DNA from: Sympetrum striolatum
Taxonomy: Eukaryota; Arthropoda; Insecta; Odonata; Libellulidae
Reading direction: 5' to 3'
DNA: 64,000 nucleotides
Assembly: GCA_947579665.1 (NCBI GenBank)
Contig: OX388348.1
Location: 744,001 to 808,000, forward strand
Positions 22,341 through 34,300 of this stretch are shown here, piece by piece. Position 1 is the first letter of the stretch, and the number at the start of each line of letters is the position of its first letter. A program made the translations under genes and the position numbers. A model generated the notes under the pieces. The model worked only from the letters and a program-made list of their open reading frames with translations, ran no database searches and was not told the origin of the DNA.

Positions 22341-24224
22341 CCAAAAATGGAAGTTTATTAAAACAAAATCCAGATCAAAAAAATAAAGTATCAATACTGT
22401 AATTTTAATTTTGCTAACAATTTGAATGTCTCTTGATCTTGAGGCTGAAGCCTATTGGAAAATTCAGCCCTGTTGAGCATATACATTGAGGGTAGGGAAA
22501 GTATTTTCAAGGACTGAAAGACAGTCTTCCCATGATACACCAGAGATACAGTCAAATCTCGTTACTATGCCACCTGTCGGGACAGAGCAAGAGAGGCGTA
22601 GTAAAGAGGTTTGTAAAAACGGCTTTATTTTCTCAAGTTATGTACTTATCAGTCCAAAACTCTCAAGAATCGTCGGCTGGTGCATCTTCTTATGGCGGAT
22701 CGCATGCATCTTCATGAACCAGTGATAAAGTTGCACAATAAACAAATTCTGCCTCCGACAGCCACCTTTATTGATACATTTGTATTTGATTATTGATTTG
22801 CATTGATTATTTAAATGTTTTTTCTAATTTTTTTATGTTTTTTGGATATTTACCTTTTTCCCATAGTGTATTCCTGCAGTCACCTCTTTTTTGGTTTTAT
22901 TATTATTATTTATTGTAATTTTGTCTGAATGTTTTATCTTCTTTTTTTTCTTATTGTTTCCTCATGGTTTACTATTGTAGTTTATCCTGTTTATGATTTT
23001 ATTATTAATTTATAATTTAGTTATGGCACTATTGCTTTTGTGATCTCTATGTTAAACACAGCTTTCTTTAAAATCTTTTAGCTTGTTCTATCAGTAGGTT
23101 TGGGCAGGTTCTTCTCTGTGGGTGTTTTCCTGCTGTGGATATTATTTCCTGAGATATCACCTTAGGTTTCTTTTACTTCCACTCCTTCTAAAGTTTTCCT
23201 CTCTGTTTCTATTCACCCACACACAAGTATTTATGTAAAGAATACCATTGACGACAGGTTAGATGGAAGAAGAGACTTTTCAGTCTCCATCTCGCCTTTA
23301 ATAAAGACCTTAATAATAATACTTTCAAGGAGATCCTTAAACTCTTGAAAATGACCAGCTTCCAACATCCTGTCGGCTTTGTCAACCGTTAATTTCCTAT
23401 TTCAATGATTAAAAACAATAAATCACTAACATTACTAAATGCTGTGAATTACTAATACTACAAAAATTAAAAATATTTATCCTAATACACACAATTTTTG
23501 ATGATTCCATTGAATGGTCACATCAATTGAATGGTCACATCAAACACGTCAATTCAGTACCAGGTAATTCAAAATTTGTCCAAAAGAAACTTTAGTTATA
23601 CAAGAAGTGAAAAATATTGACTGCTGGGACTCCAACCCAGGTCTCCCACTTTCCAGGCAGGTGTTCTTACCAACGAAACTACCGAGCCACGACTTTCTCA
23701 CTTCTGTAAATGGGGAGTTTAACCCTTAAAAGAGCAAGGGAGGGTTAAACAATATCCACCAATTTCCTTTTTCAATATTTTAAGAACTTAATCATGTTAT
23801 ACAGTTTTATAACTTCGTAACATTGTCAAATATAGGTTGTTAAAGATATCTATATGTTGCTGCATTTTGTACATTTTTTTAAGCAACGTAATGATAGCGG
23901 AAATATGCACAAAATGACCCTCCCTTGGTCCAACCTGCGACGTATTTTTTAACCAAATGGAATCAAATATTTTGACAGATAGTTTTTAATTAATTTTATT
24001 GATTTAATTTAATTTATTTAATTATACCTTGTTGTTGATTTATAAGCATAACTAACCATGATTTACAAACTTATTTTCCGGATTAGAGCTTTAAAGCATT
24101 GAGAAGAAGCTTTATCATATCCAATTCTTTGATGAGTTTAAAAAAAATAGAAATTTAATTATTTTTATCGCAGCAGTACAATTTTTAGAAACAAAAATCA
24201 CTGTAAGAAGTTTTTTTAAAAATC
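22341..24224. other. Repeat debris without a gene
   Basis: A pogo-like terminus (CAGTCAAATCTCGTTACTA) lies at 22551, a LINE-type 3' tail (TCTCGCCTTTAATAAAG then TTAATAATAATA) at about 23288, a tandem pair of TTGAATGGTCACATCAA at about 23512-23546, and a SINE-like piece at 23628-23700. Confidence 0.5.
23628..23700 (-). repeat. tRNA-derived SINE head or tRNA pseudogene
   Basis: On the minus strand GTGGCTCGGTAGTTTCG matches a tRNA A-box and GGGTTGGAGTCCC a B-box, with tRNA spacing and a CACCTGCC..GTGGGAG anticodon-arm-like part. The outer ends do not pair as an acceptor stem, so a SINE head or tRNA pseudogene is more likely than a working tRNA. Confidence 0.55.
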
Positions 24225-24742
24225 CAAGAAGGCAATTGCTGAAGAGATATTATGTTTCATTATTATTCTATGAAAGAAATTATAAGAAGAGAAATGTGCT
24301 CTGCAGTAGTATTAATCTAGAACTTAGGAAGAGATTGGTGAAATGTTATGTATGGAGCGTTATGTTATATGGATGCGAAACATGGGAAGGAAAGAGAAGG
24401 ATAGGATTGATGCTTTTGAAACGTGGGTGTGGAGGAAGATGGAGAGAATGAGATGGTTGGATAGAATAAGGAATTATGAAGTGCTGAGAAGAGATGGAAA
24501 GAACATTACTCCGCACAATACGGAAAAGAAAAGGAAGCTGGATTGGACATGTTGTAAGAGGGATTCTGACTATAGCCATTGAAGGAACGGTGGAAGGAGG
24601 AAAGAGAAGAAGAAAGCTGAAATTAATAGATGAGGTGAAGAGAGGAGGATACAAGGAGACCAAGGAGGAGGTCCGGGACAGGTTTAAGTGGAGACGGTTG
24701 TGGTGGGTGGGACCTGCCGACAGGCAGAACACCAGAAGATGA
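24225..24742 (+). pseudogene. LINE C-terminal region, frameshifted
   Basis: Three frames in succession give LRKRLVKCYVWSVMLYGCETW, KDRIDAFETWVWRKMERMRW with LDRIRNYEVLRR, and TLLRTIRKRKGSWIGHVVRG. VMLYGCETW, W..R..NYEVL and R..WIGH are standard in the C-terminal third of endonuclease-reverse transcriptase proteins of non-LTR elements. At least two frameshifts. It runs directly towards a minus-strand family A copy. Confidence 0.82.
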
Positions 24743-24810
24743 TGATTATTCTATGGAAGAATACAAAACTGGACAATTTTTGACCCTCCCTTTGTCCACG
24801 AAGTAATCAG

Positions 24811-25845
24811 AAAAAATCTGATGTGGCCAGCACATGACTTTCTCCATACATAATATTTAAATATTTATCTACGACAGTATTTTCGAACTCTTTATTAAAT
24901 CTAAACTTGGAAGATAAGAGATTAATTTATATCATATTATCTTTTACGTCACAAAAATTATAAATAATGTTTTTTGGGACATGCTCGATGAAAAAAGACG
25001 AAATTGGCCTTTCGCCCATAGAGCCCAGAGCGCCCACAACGTACATAATCAGCAACTTCCGGTTTATCAGTATTTCATGAATAACTCCTAAGCAATCAGT
25101 GATAAAAAATATGTTTCATAAAAAAGTTATAGTAAATTAAATTTTCTAAAACATTTATAAATAATAGTATATACCTAAAAATCATATTTATAGAGATATT
25201 TTGAAAACCGGAAATGAGCTTTGAAGAATGAAGCTCGAATTCCGGTTTACCGATTTACGCCAAAAACTAATCAACGCTAATGACTGTAATAAAAGTACTA
25301 TATATGAAATTTGGTGTTAATCCGACAAATAGTTTTCATGTTAGAGCGCCCACAAAGTACATAATCATCTTCTTCCGGTTTATCAGTATTTCACGAATAA
25401 CTCGTAATCAACCAGTGATACAAAAATATGTTAAATACAAAAGTTATAGTAAATTACATTATCTAAAACTTTTATAATCAATACAATATACGTATATATC
25501 ATATTTATGGAGATATTTTGAAAACCGGAAATGAGCTTTAATGAATGAAGCTCGACTTCCGGTTGACCGATTTACTCCAAAAACTAACCAACTCTGACAG
25601 CAAACACCACAGTACTATATATGAAGTTTGGTATTGATACGACTAATGGTTTTCACGTTAGAGCGCCCACTATCACACACACACACACACACACACCCAC
25701 ACACACACATACACACAGACATCATTCCGAAAATGGTCGAAACGTGTTCTAGGAACCCAAAAACATGTATTTCCGTTGAAATCTCGAAGTCGAATTTTTT
25801 CATGAAAACAATACTTTCTCTATACTTCGTATATGGAGAAAGTAA
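24811..25845 (-). repeat. Family A element, full-length copy
   Basis: Starts AAAAAATCTGATGTGGCC, ends TATGGAGAAAGTA. Inner units carry CTTCCGGTTTATCAGTATTTC and AGAGCGCCCAC words. A (CA)n tract at 25672-25715 sits where the plus-strand copies have (GT)n. Confidence 0.85.
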
Positions 25846-28247
25846 AAAGGTTAGGCCTTTAAGGGTTGGTGTTCAAGGTAATGGTGATCCTCGTAGGTCC
25901 ACCAGAGGTACTCACTGAGGCAACCAAAACACAAAAATCCCCTCCAGGAAATTTTACAGATGATGGAAATAAAGTTTTTGCTTAGCACAGGAAAGCGTGA
26001 AACTTAACCCAAGATTATACAAGAATTGTTTAGAGGTTTCTTTCAACTTATGTTACAATAATACTCAACATGGATGTTTACAGTTCAAATCCTTGTACTT
26101 TTTAGGATAAGACTATTTTTTTACTTGAGAAAAAACCCATCCTTCATCAGATCACTGCGCATGTTAGGTTTAGTTAGCAGGATAGCCTCTGATACAAAAC
26201 ATATTGATTTGCTTAAAGTTCTGTACACTTTGCTTCTGTCCTAGACTTGAATATACCGTGTTTCCCGGCCCATAAGACGCACCGGCGCATAAGATGCACC
26301 TTGATTTTTCAGGTAGGAATTTACAAAAACACTCATACTTTGTCACGTAAGGTTGAGTGCCAGTAAACTCTTTATCGCAAGAGGTACAATGTATTAGCAT
26401 AGGGATGACATCTCCATTTCCTATTTTTTTACCCATTTGCAATAATATCATAAATTCATAAAATTGCTAATACCGTCGTATTTTATACACACTGAATCCT
26501 GGGTTGATATCAAAAGTAATTGGCTGGACAGTTAAAAGAATGATATTTGTTCAGAGGAATCTCAATACTCACACTCAAAGAACCTTAAAGCCCTGAGATA
26601 TAGGTGTCGTGACCTACCGTTTTACATGCATCGTTAAAATAAATTATAGAGACACTATCAATCCTGGGAGCAACTTCAGGTTTGTATTTCCTGAAAGAGG
26701 ATGGATAGTGTGTGTTAGTGAAAAAAATTCATTTTCCTACTTGGTGTCCCTTTTTTGTTATTAGAAGTTGCAAAGGTGGCATTTAACAACAAAAAACATA
26801 AGCAGAGTAGTAGTTTTCAGTAAATTCTTCATTAAATTAGTCCAACATTAGCCCAGACTTCATACCAATTTAAAGTTGATAATGTTTACAATGATAATAC
26901 AAATTTTCATGACTTTAACAAGTTATATGTGAATTTTACATGTTTTTGAAAATATCATTTTTGGTGGAAATTTGTCATAACTGCCATTTTTGAATATTTA
27001 TAACAAAAAAAGTTGACAAGTGAGAATCTTTGTGATAACAATTTTGAAAACTAGAGTTACATGTTCATAACATCCTAAATTTCTACTAGCTTTGCTGCCT
27101 AATTAAATTTTTTATAGGGGTACGAAAATGGTTGATTTGCATGTTTCGACTCATGGGAAGATTTTTACTTCGTGCCATGGTGCACAGAAAAACTCATATC
27201 TTAGAAAGTAGAAGCATTTGGGCTAAAAGACTTAGGATTTTTCTTAACTTAGGTTGGAACTAACTACAGGGAAAATTATGTGAAAATCTGAGATGGTGAA
27301 TGACCCACATAGTAATGCTAAATATCTGTTGTACCTGGTTTACGGAAAAAATTCTTTTCTCCCTCTAGAAAATGTTTGATTTCCAGGAAACGTACACAGT
27401 AGATAGAGGCATCCTTGCGCATTAAAATGATATACTTTTTTGTAGTAAAAAAACGACAAATGAGGCAATGGCAGTGTTTTATGTGCGACAACTACCCAAA
27501 TCCATGACCTTCATATTGGATTTTTCTGTAGTTATAGCTTCCCGTCACCAAAAGCTCGTTAAAAGTCGAAATATCGGCATCAAAAGTAGTGAAAGAGGTA
27601 ATTTTCGCAGATTTATATCTAAAGAATAAACACAGTGACATAATAGTGTTTTATCATTATAAAATGCGCAATCTTTACTCTATCTATAAAAGCAATAATT
27701 ATAATTCTAGTGCCACACATAAAGGAGATATGAATTTTTACCGTAAAAGGTACGACACATATTTACCATAATAACTAAGGAAGCTTTACCTGATTTTATC
27801 CACTTCAGAGTAATGGGCATATACACCCTGTATCAGTATCCAAAGGCGTAGCCACAACTATCTACGGCGATGCGGCATTCTCTCTTGCTTTTGAGGAGCC
27901 TCCAACAAGAACGGAAAAGCGAATTTAAACTTCAAAGATGAATCAAGTTCTTCCTTAAATTATAATTCAGATTAAACTATGAAAATACAGTCATAGAATG
28001 CTAAACAGCTGCCTTTGAGTTTTAAAGTGGCGAAAATTAATAAAATATAGCCATAATGAAAGCATTCATTTTTTATAGAACCATTCAAAATTATTAAGAG
28101 ATAGGAAAATATTTCAATAAACCAAGAGGGTTCGTTACAAATCTATCTTTCTAGCTGTTATTGGGTCTCTTAGCAAGCCCACATGGCTAATTCTTGTTGA
28201 GAATTTGATGTAATTAGAAACAGTGAAAACAAAAACTTATTGCTTAC
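25846..28247. other. No supportable gene
   Basis: AT-rich. A transposon-like terminus at about 26257-26300 reads ACCGTGTTTCCCGG then CATAAGACGCACC, echoing 10006-10035. Other ORFs are short and featureless. Confidence 0.45.
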
Positions 28248-28582
28248 TTTGATATAAGTGTACTTGGCAACTGCTATAAGATGTTCATAGACTAGAATCG
28301 CTAACTCTCTGATCGGTGTTAGAACAAGAGCCCACAATTTATTGGTGCTTTGGGGATTTATTTTCTCCTCTACCACAGAGAATGGAAAAATTGTCAACCA
28401 CTCTCACACAAGTTAACTCATCCTCTCTCTTTTCACTAATCTCCGCTTCATCACAATCCATTCCCTCATCATCATCCTCAGAGTTGATTTCTGCATCACT
28501 AATTACTAGTTACTATCCTCTGACTTGCTTTCTGCGTCCTCCAAGTTGCTTTCTTCCTCACAGCTAAGATCACTTTCCTCGG
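28248..28582 (-). pseudogene. Decayed exon of a DEAD-box RNA helicase, DDX24/Mak5-like
   Basis: The minus strand reads an acidic stretch (AEESDLSCEEESNLEDAE, then SDAEINSEDDDEGMDCDE and TCVRVVDNF), then KLWALVLTPIRELAILVYEH and LIAVAKYTYIK. ALVLTPTRELAxQV is helicase motif Ia with its flanks, and an acidic insert just before it is characteristic of the DDX24/Mak5 ribosome-assembly helicases. Here PTRELA reads PIRELA and two frameshifts break the exon. Acceptor (TTTCTAG before 28582) and donor (GTAAGC after 28248) are intact, so this came from a genomic duplication rather than a processed transcript. No other helicase exon was found nearby. Confidence 0.72.
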
Positions 28583-31365
28583 CTAGAAATAAAGATTTGC
28601 TAGTGAATCATAAATATAAATGCCTTCAAATGTAATAAGACATGAATACTAAGTTTCTGTTGTCTTAGTTAAGAAAGTAGATTGTAAATGTGAAAGTAAT
28701 AGTTCATAATAAATATAAGATATTACCGTGAGTTTCTTTTAATGAGTTCGCCCATTTATTTAGGTGCGCATTCTGTAACATACTTTTTTCGAAAGCATGG
28801 CCGAAAGGGCCGAAATAAAAGTAAACAAAGCTTATGCAGGCTGTTCAAGTGACCTTTTTCAATCAATGAACATATATTCTGATCGATCTATGAGTGGAAG
28901 TGTGATATACGAAGCCCTAAACTTCGTATACAATTTATAAACAAGAATTACCTCTTGCTGGTTTGTAGTTAGTACTTCGTGATATTATTAATACGTGATA
29001 TTGTTCTAAAAGACTGCTCACACAACAACTTGTACAAATTATGCATCGAGTAAACAGGCATTGAGAGAGAATGAAGATTCAACTACCTTTTCTTATGTAT
29101 TTAGATGGCCAAAATGTGTATATACGCTTTCGCATGTACATTGGCTTGCCATACATATCTTCTAGTCCTAGACTCCCTCTTCGTTGGGATGGTCCCGGTC
29201 TAATTTTCCCGATTTAATTGAAAACACAGATTAATTAAAAGTGTGAGGTACCGGAATCCAGAAACGTATGGATAAGACAAAGGATATGACTTAACTGCGC
29301 TCATAGTGGAGGAAGCAAACAAACTCGTAAAATGTTATGATACAAAGTTTTTAAGCGACTCACCAGTTATCTTTCGTTTTAACTCCCTTAAAAATTTAAC
29401 ATGTACTGGTTTTTCTCCAGCGAAGTATTGTAACCCTGTATTTACAAGCACGGTGATTACAACACATGATTACGAATAACGTTGTATGATTAATATTTCC
29501 GAGACGATGGTCTCCCTTCTCAAATCTGTCAACCATGTTTTTGGAAAATGCAAGAATTCGAATTCTTTTAGATGAACGTCCACTGTGCAAGGTCACAGCT
29601 ATGGGAACTCAGGAAAAAAAGAGCTTAACGTGAGTGAATTGTCCCATTGATATGCGCTTTGTCATGTTTGCATACTTTTGCTACCCTTACACCCACTTAC
29701 ACCCCTTACATACCCGAACATCTAAACAACGAACCGGCCTTCTGTTGGTGCTGAATGTTTGAAATACAAAAACTCTATCTTTGAATTATTTGAATGTTGT
29801 GTGTCAATTTTTGGTACGAACAATATGTATCTAGCCATTATTTGCATCTATTGAACTCCTAGCAGTTCCACACAAGTGCTTATCATAATAACATTAGTTT
29901 TATTTTAACACAAAGCTATTCAATGAATGTAAGTTAAGAAGACAATATTATCCTGCATAGAATATTTAAAAATCTTAGGATGTAAAAAATAGTCTACAAT
30001 TCAATCATATACAATACGAAAGTTGTAGAATATTAAAAAGAGAACAAATATCATAGGAACTCACTTTGAAATGAAAACCAAAACTATAAATAGGTGTACA
30101 AGAGAAGAATATAATACTAATATATTCACGAGTACATTAATTTTTCACAGAGTAATTAAAATTACATTTTCAAAACACACCTTTTCAGTTTACTTTGAAA
30201 AATCATCAGGCCTTGCAAAGATTTTATCACAGTTGAAAGAAAATGGTTTTTCATTATTCCTTGGAAATATAAGATTTCTGTGGATGATTTGACATCAAAG
30301 GATTATGGAAATCATTTCTTCCTCTTTTAGTTATGTCCATGTATATCACTGTTTGACTTTAAAACATCATGTATATATTAAGGCTTATTTTATGTATATT
30401 AGTTAACCCTTGATAATACAGACCTTGTTCGACATTTAACCAAATTGGTTTGTGAAGCATTTCATCAATTTTTGTTTATCTATCGCATTTTAATTTTATT
30501 CGCATGGCCTTATTTTGTAATATCTGCTGTCTATTGTTTTCTGTTCGAATAGTTAGGTATAAAATAGTTGCACTAGAATTAAAATGTGGAAATATAATAG
30601 TTTTATACTATATCAAATATTATTTTAATGCTCATCAAATTTCAATTTCCTCATAAGTATATTATTTAATCAACAAACAGAACAAGTCACTTTATTCTCA
30701 AGCAAGCACTTCCACTCATTTAATATATTTTATAAAATTGTCTCACAGTGATTGCCTGATTTATTTTGCACCAATATTTTATATTTTTCAAATTATTCCT
30801 TAATATGTTCATACTATTTTTTCACCCATTTTTTCTATTGCTCATAATATTTTTATTGGCATGAAATCTTCTGCCTTCATTATACCAATTATCTTTCTAC
30901 AAGGAAAAGCCTAGATATCTTTAACATTTTAGGAAGAATATCAGATTGTAAGGAGCTACATATTTACAATATTTATCAAAAAATCTGAAAGGTCATTGAA
31001 ATACTCTTTCAGGAAATTAGTCTCTATGTCATGTGGAATATTTTTATTTGACATAGTCTTTACAATATTGTTCCCATTCCTTGTGATTAACTTCCATTTG
31101 GCACAATTTTATCTAACTTTATTAAGAAAGAATTCAAGATGCTAAGATACTCCACATGTAAGATATTCCAGTATTATGCATTACATAAAGCAAAGCAAAT
31201 TTATCTTTGCTTATGTCATGAGATGATGGGGCTGTATGTATAATATAATTCCCTCCGTACTTAAGGTTGGTGAGCCAAAATCCTAACCAGTCTCCGTGCT
31301 CCATTTAAGAATTAACCAAGATGGTTCTAATTTAACAACCAGAAAATATTCTTCCCACTGAAAAG
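28583..31365. other. AT-rich, mostly unique; no supportable gene
   Basis: Few repeat-family words. Weak exon-like pieces on the minus strand (28739-28784; about 29350-29430 with VHVKFLRELKRKIT before a GTGAGT donor) were not strong enough to call. May hold upstream exons or the promoter of the plus-strand gene starting by 31366. Confidence 0.35.
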
Positions 31366-34300
31366 AAACAAGAGCCAAGTGTGATAAATGTATTATGTGT
31401 AAGTGCAATGACTTGTATGTGGCAGACAAGGGCTTACACCAGTCTCATGGTGGAAGGCTACACACCCAGATGGGCTTCTGTTGTCAGGAACCCGAGTTCA
31501 CTGAATCCAAAGGAGCATTCGGTCAGCAAATATATAAAGTGAGGATCGAAAATTTCTCATGAGTATTGTCTCTAATTGCAGTGATATGCAATTATTCATT
31601 GGGCTAAGGAAAGGGTGTATGCTTACAGTAAGTTAGGAAGATTTATGCTTGATCCTTTAACAGATAGAAATCTCTTTGAAAAGTTTAATAAAAATAATTT
31701 CATAAACATTATAACGAATTAAAAATCTTTTTCCTTAATATTTGATTTCCTTCATTGTTCTATTGAATTAAAAATGCTTAATATATATGTATACATTCCT
31801 ATATTTATAATATACTAAGCTCTTACATATGTAGCAGCAGGCAGTTGCACCAATGCGGTTGCTGGAAAAGTGAGTTGTGTAGGATTAAAAAAAGTCAACA
31901 ACTTTCAAAAATTTTAGTAAAAGAATTTTTGAGTAAAACTCTGGTTAGGGAGTAAATTACCTCGTAATCCTTCGAGAGCTAAAGATGAACTTTGATATAG
32001 ATGTTTTTATGGAAGAGACATACATGATCTGTAAAGAAAAAAAAAGACTAACGTAACTATGCGTGAATACACAATGAAGGATGTTGCACCTTTAAGCGGC
32101 GTCTGAGAGTAAAACGCTGCCTTTCTCATGGCTAAACCTTGTCTATTCTCTGCACAACAGTGGTTTTTGTCAGAGTCTGCAAGGCTTGCAGTACAATTTT
32201 TTCATAGGTGAAAATGAAGATATTAGAGGAGAAGAATGTGTGTATTAAGTCTGTGCCATTTTCTCAGGACCAAACATGGGTTTATATAACAGTTGGTTTA
32301 TATCTACTGCTTGTATTTATCACAGCATTATTTATTTTTTTTCTCAAAGTGTTCCAGATCTATCTTCGCAAAACACATTCTGTGATTCATCCATAACTAA
32401 TCCTCACATCTCTGCATATTTTTGCTACTCAAGCATGACATTGGTCTACTCCGATTTTCTCTAGCTTCTTCATCCACGCGTGTAAAATCCTTTGCTTCCT
32501 ATGTAATGCTTGCAACTAAGGTTTCATTTGATGTGGATCCTTATCTTCTCTAATGCTTTTAATTGGGACAAAGGTAGCTAATCCTACCTTTAATATTGGG
32601 AGAAATTCTAGTTTCTTCTAAGTTTCTTCCAGCTATAAAACTAGATAGAGAAGCTGCTTTAATGCATTTTTGTCATCTTATTTAAAATTATTGAAGGTGC
32701 TGGTAGAGTTGAAATAGTCATTGGAGATGTTCATACTCTCGAATCTGCTCGTGGAAAAACATGCTCAAGGTCTATGTTAGAAACATTGAAAAAATATGAC
32801 ATTAAGTTTGATAATGCCTTAGTGTCAGACTCTGCTAGATATATGGTTAAATGCTTCCATACTTTGAAAAGCATTCTTTCCGATGATGTTCTTATCATTC
32901 AATGTTGGGCGCACAAGCTAAATTTAGTGATAACTGTGCTTGGAAAGCAATTGCCACAGCTACAAAATGCTATTTCTAAAATAAAATCTGCATTTCTGAA
33001 TAATCGCAAGAGGAAACATCTGTTCAGAAAATATCTTGATGAACAATATCCTGATAAAAGTGTTTCTCTTTTCCCATTACCAGTGTTAACTAGATGGTCA
33101 TCATGGTTTGAGTCTGTGCTTTAAACAGCTGATCATTTGCATGACGTAGTGGAATTTATGAAAACAGAGGAAATGCGTAGTGTCAGCAATGCTGCTATTG
33201 ACTACATCATAAATGCAAGTGAAGAACTCCTACTAACTGTTCAAGCAGAGGCAAAATTTGTTGTGGAAGTTGGTAGAGACATAGTGGATTTAATCAAAAC
33301 ATTAGAGGGATCATACTACCCTTGCAGCCACACACTTCATGGTAACCTTAGGAAAATTGAACATTCCTTACAAATAGCTGCAGGTGGTAATTTAGGTAAA
33401 AAAACAAAAGATATGCTGGAGTCCTGTGGAAATGTTCTCATTACAGCCAAGGTAAATGCGTTATTAGTGGATGCAGCATCACATGCATACACAGAGCTGG
33501 TTTCATTAATATCAAGTGCCCCAGCTAAAGACTTTTATAAAAGAGTGAATGTTTTTGATCCTTGTGAAATTGTGTGTGTTGATGTTACTAAGCAATTATG
33601 TTCAAAAGTTAAAAAAACTGTTTTTGTTCTCAAAAATGGATGAGAATGTATTACTCCAAGGGTTCAAAGAATTACAGACTTTGGTTGCAAAACAGCTAAC
33701 AGAAGAAGGACAAGTGGATATTGTTGTAATTTTGGAAGGCATTTCGGTGAAGCATTTCTGAATTTGCAAAGGCTGCTCTCAAAACAGTATGGATGCCATG
33801 TGCTAATGCAGACTGTGAAAGATTGTAATCTTAAACCATACCAATACATTAGAAATAACTACCTGTTATAATGGATGTAATTCCTCATCATTTTTGCTGT
33901 GAGATGGACAACAGCCAAAAAATCACTCACTATCACGAAACTCTCATTATATGCTATACTCGTTATAGCAGACTTCTACTTTACTTCAATTTATGACCCT
34001 GTCTACGTAGGTTTACGGCTGTAATTCTCCATAAGCTCTCATCTGAGTTAATTTAAACTTACTGAGGCATTCACTAGCAAAAGGTAATTTTGTATTCCAT
34101 GTAATTTGAATTGACCAAGATATGACAATCATAAATTATTGAAAAATGACAGAGCAAAGTTGAAAGACTTCCAAACCCATTAAAATTGTTAACAAGTTAA
34201 CTTCCTGAATGTATAAGAGGTTTCCAATAGCAAATTGATCATTTTTAGAGGCATGCCTTATGACTTACTTTATACATACTTGTTCATAATATTTATCTAT

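Noticed and set aside
23628..23700. Functional tRNA gene on the minus strand
   Set aside because: A- and B-boxes present but the ends do not pair as an acceptor stem; called a SINE or tRNA pseudogene.
28739..28784. 46-base minus-strand piece whose phase fits the DDX24-like exon
   Set aside because: NAHLNKWANSLKETH does not resemble the helicase segment expected before motif Ia; too short to trust.
29350..29430. Minus-strand exon-like piece with VHVKFLRELKRKIT and a GTGAGT donor
   Set aside because: Too short, phase does not match the neighbouring 28739-28784 piece, and no family recognised.
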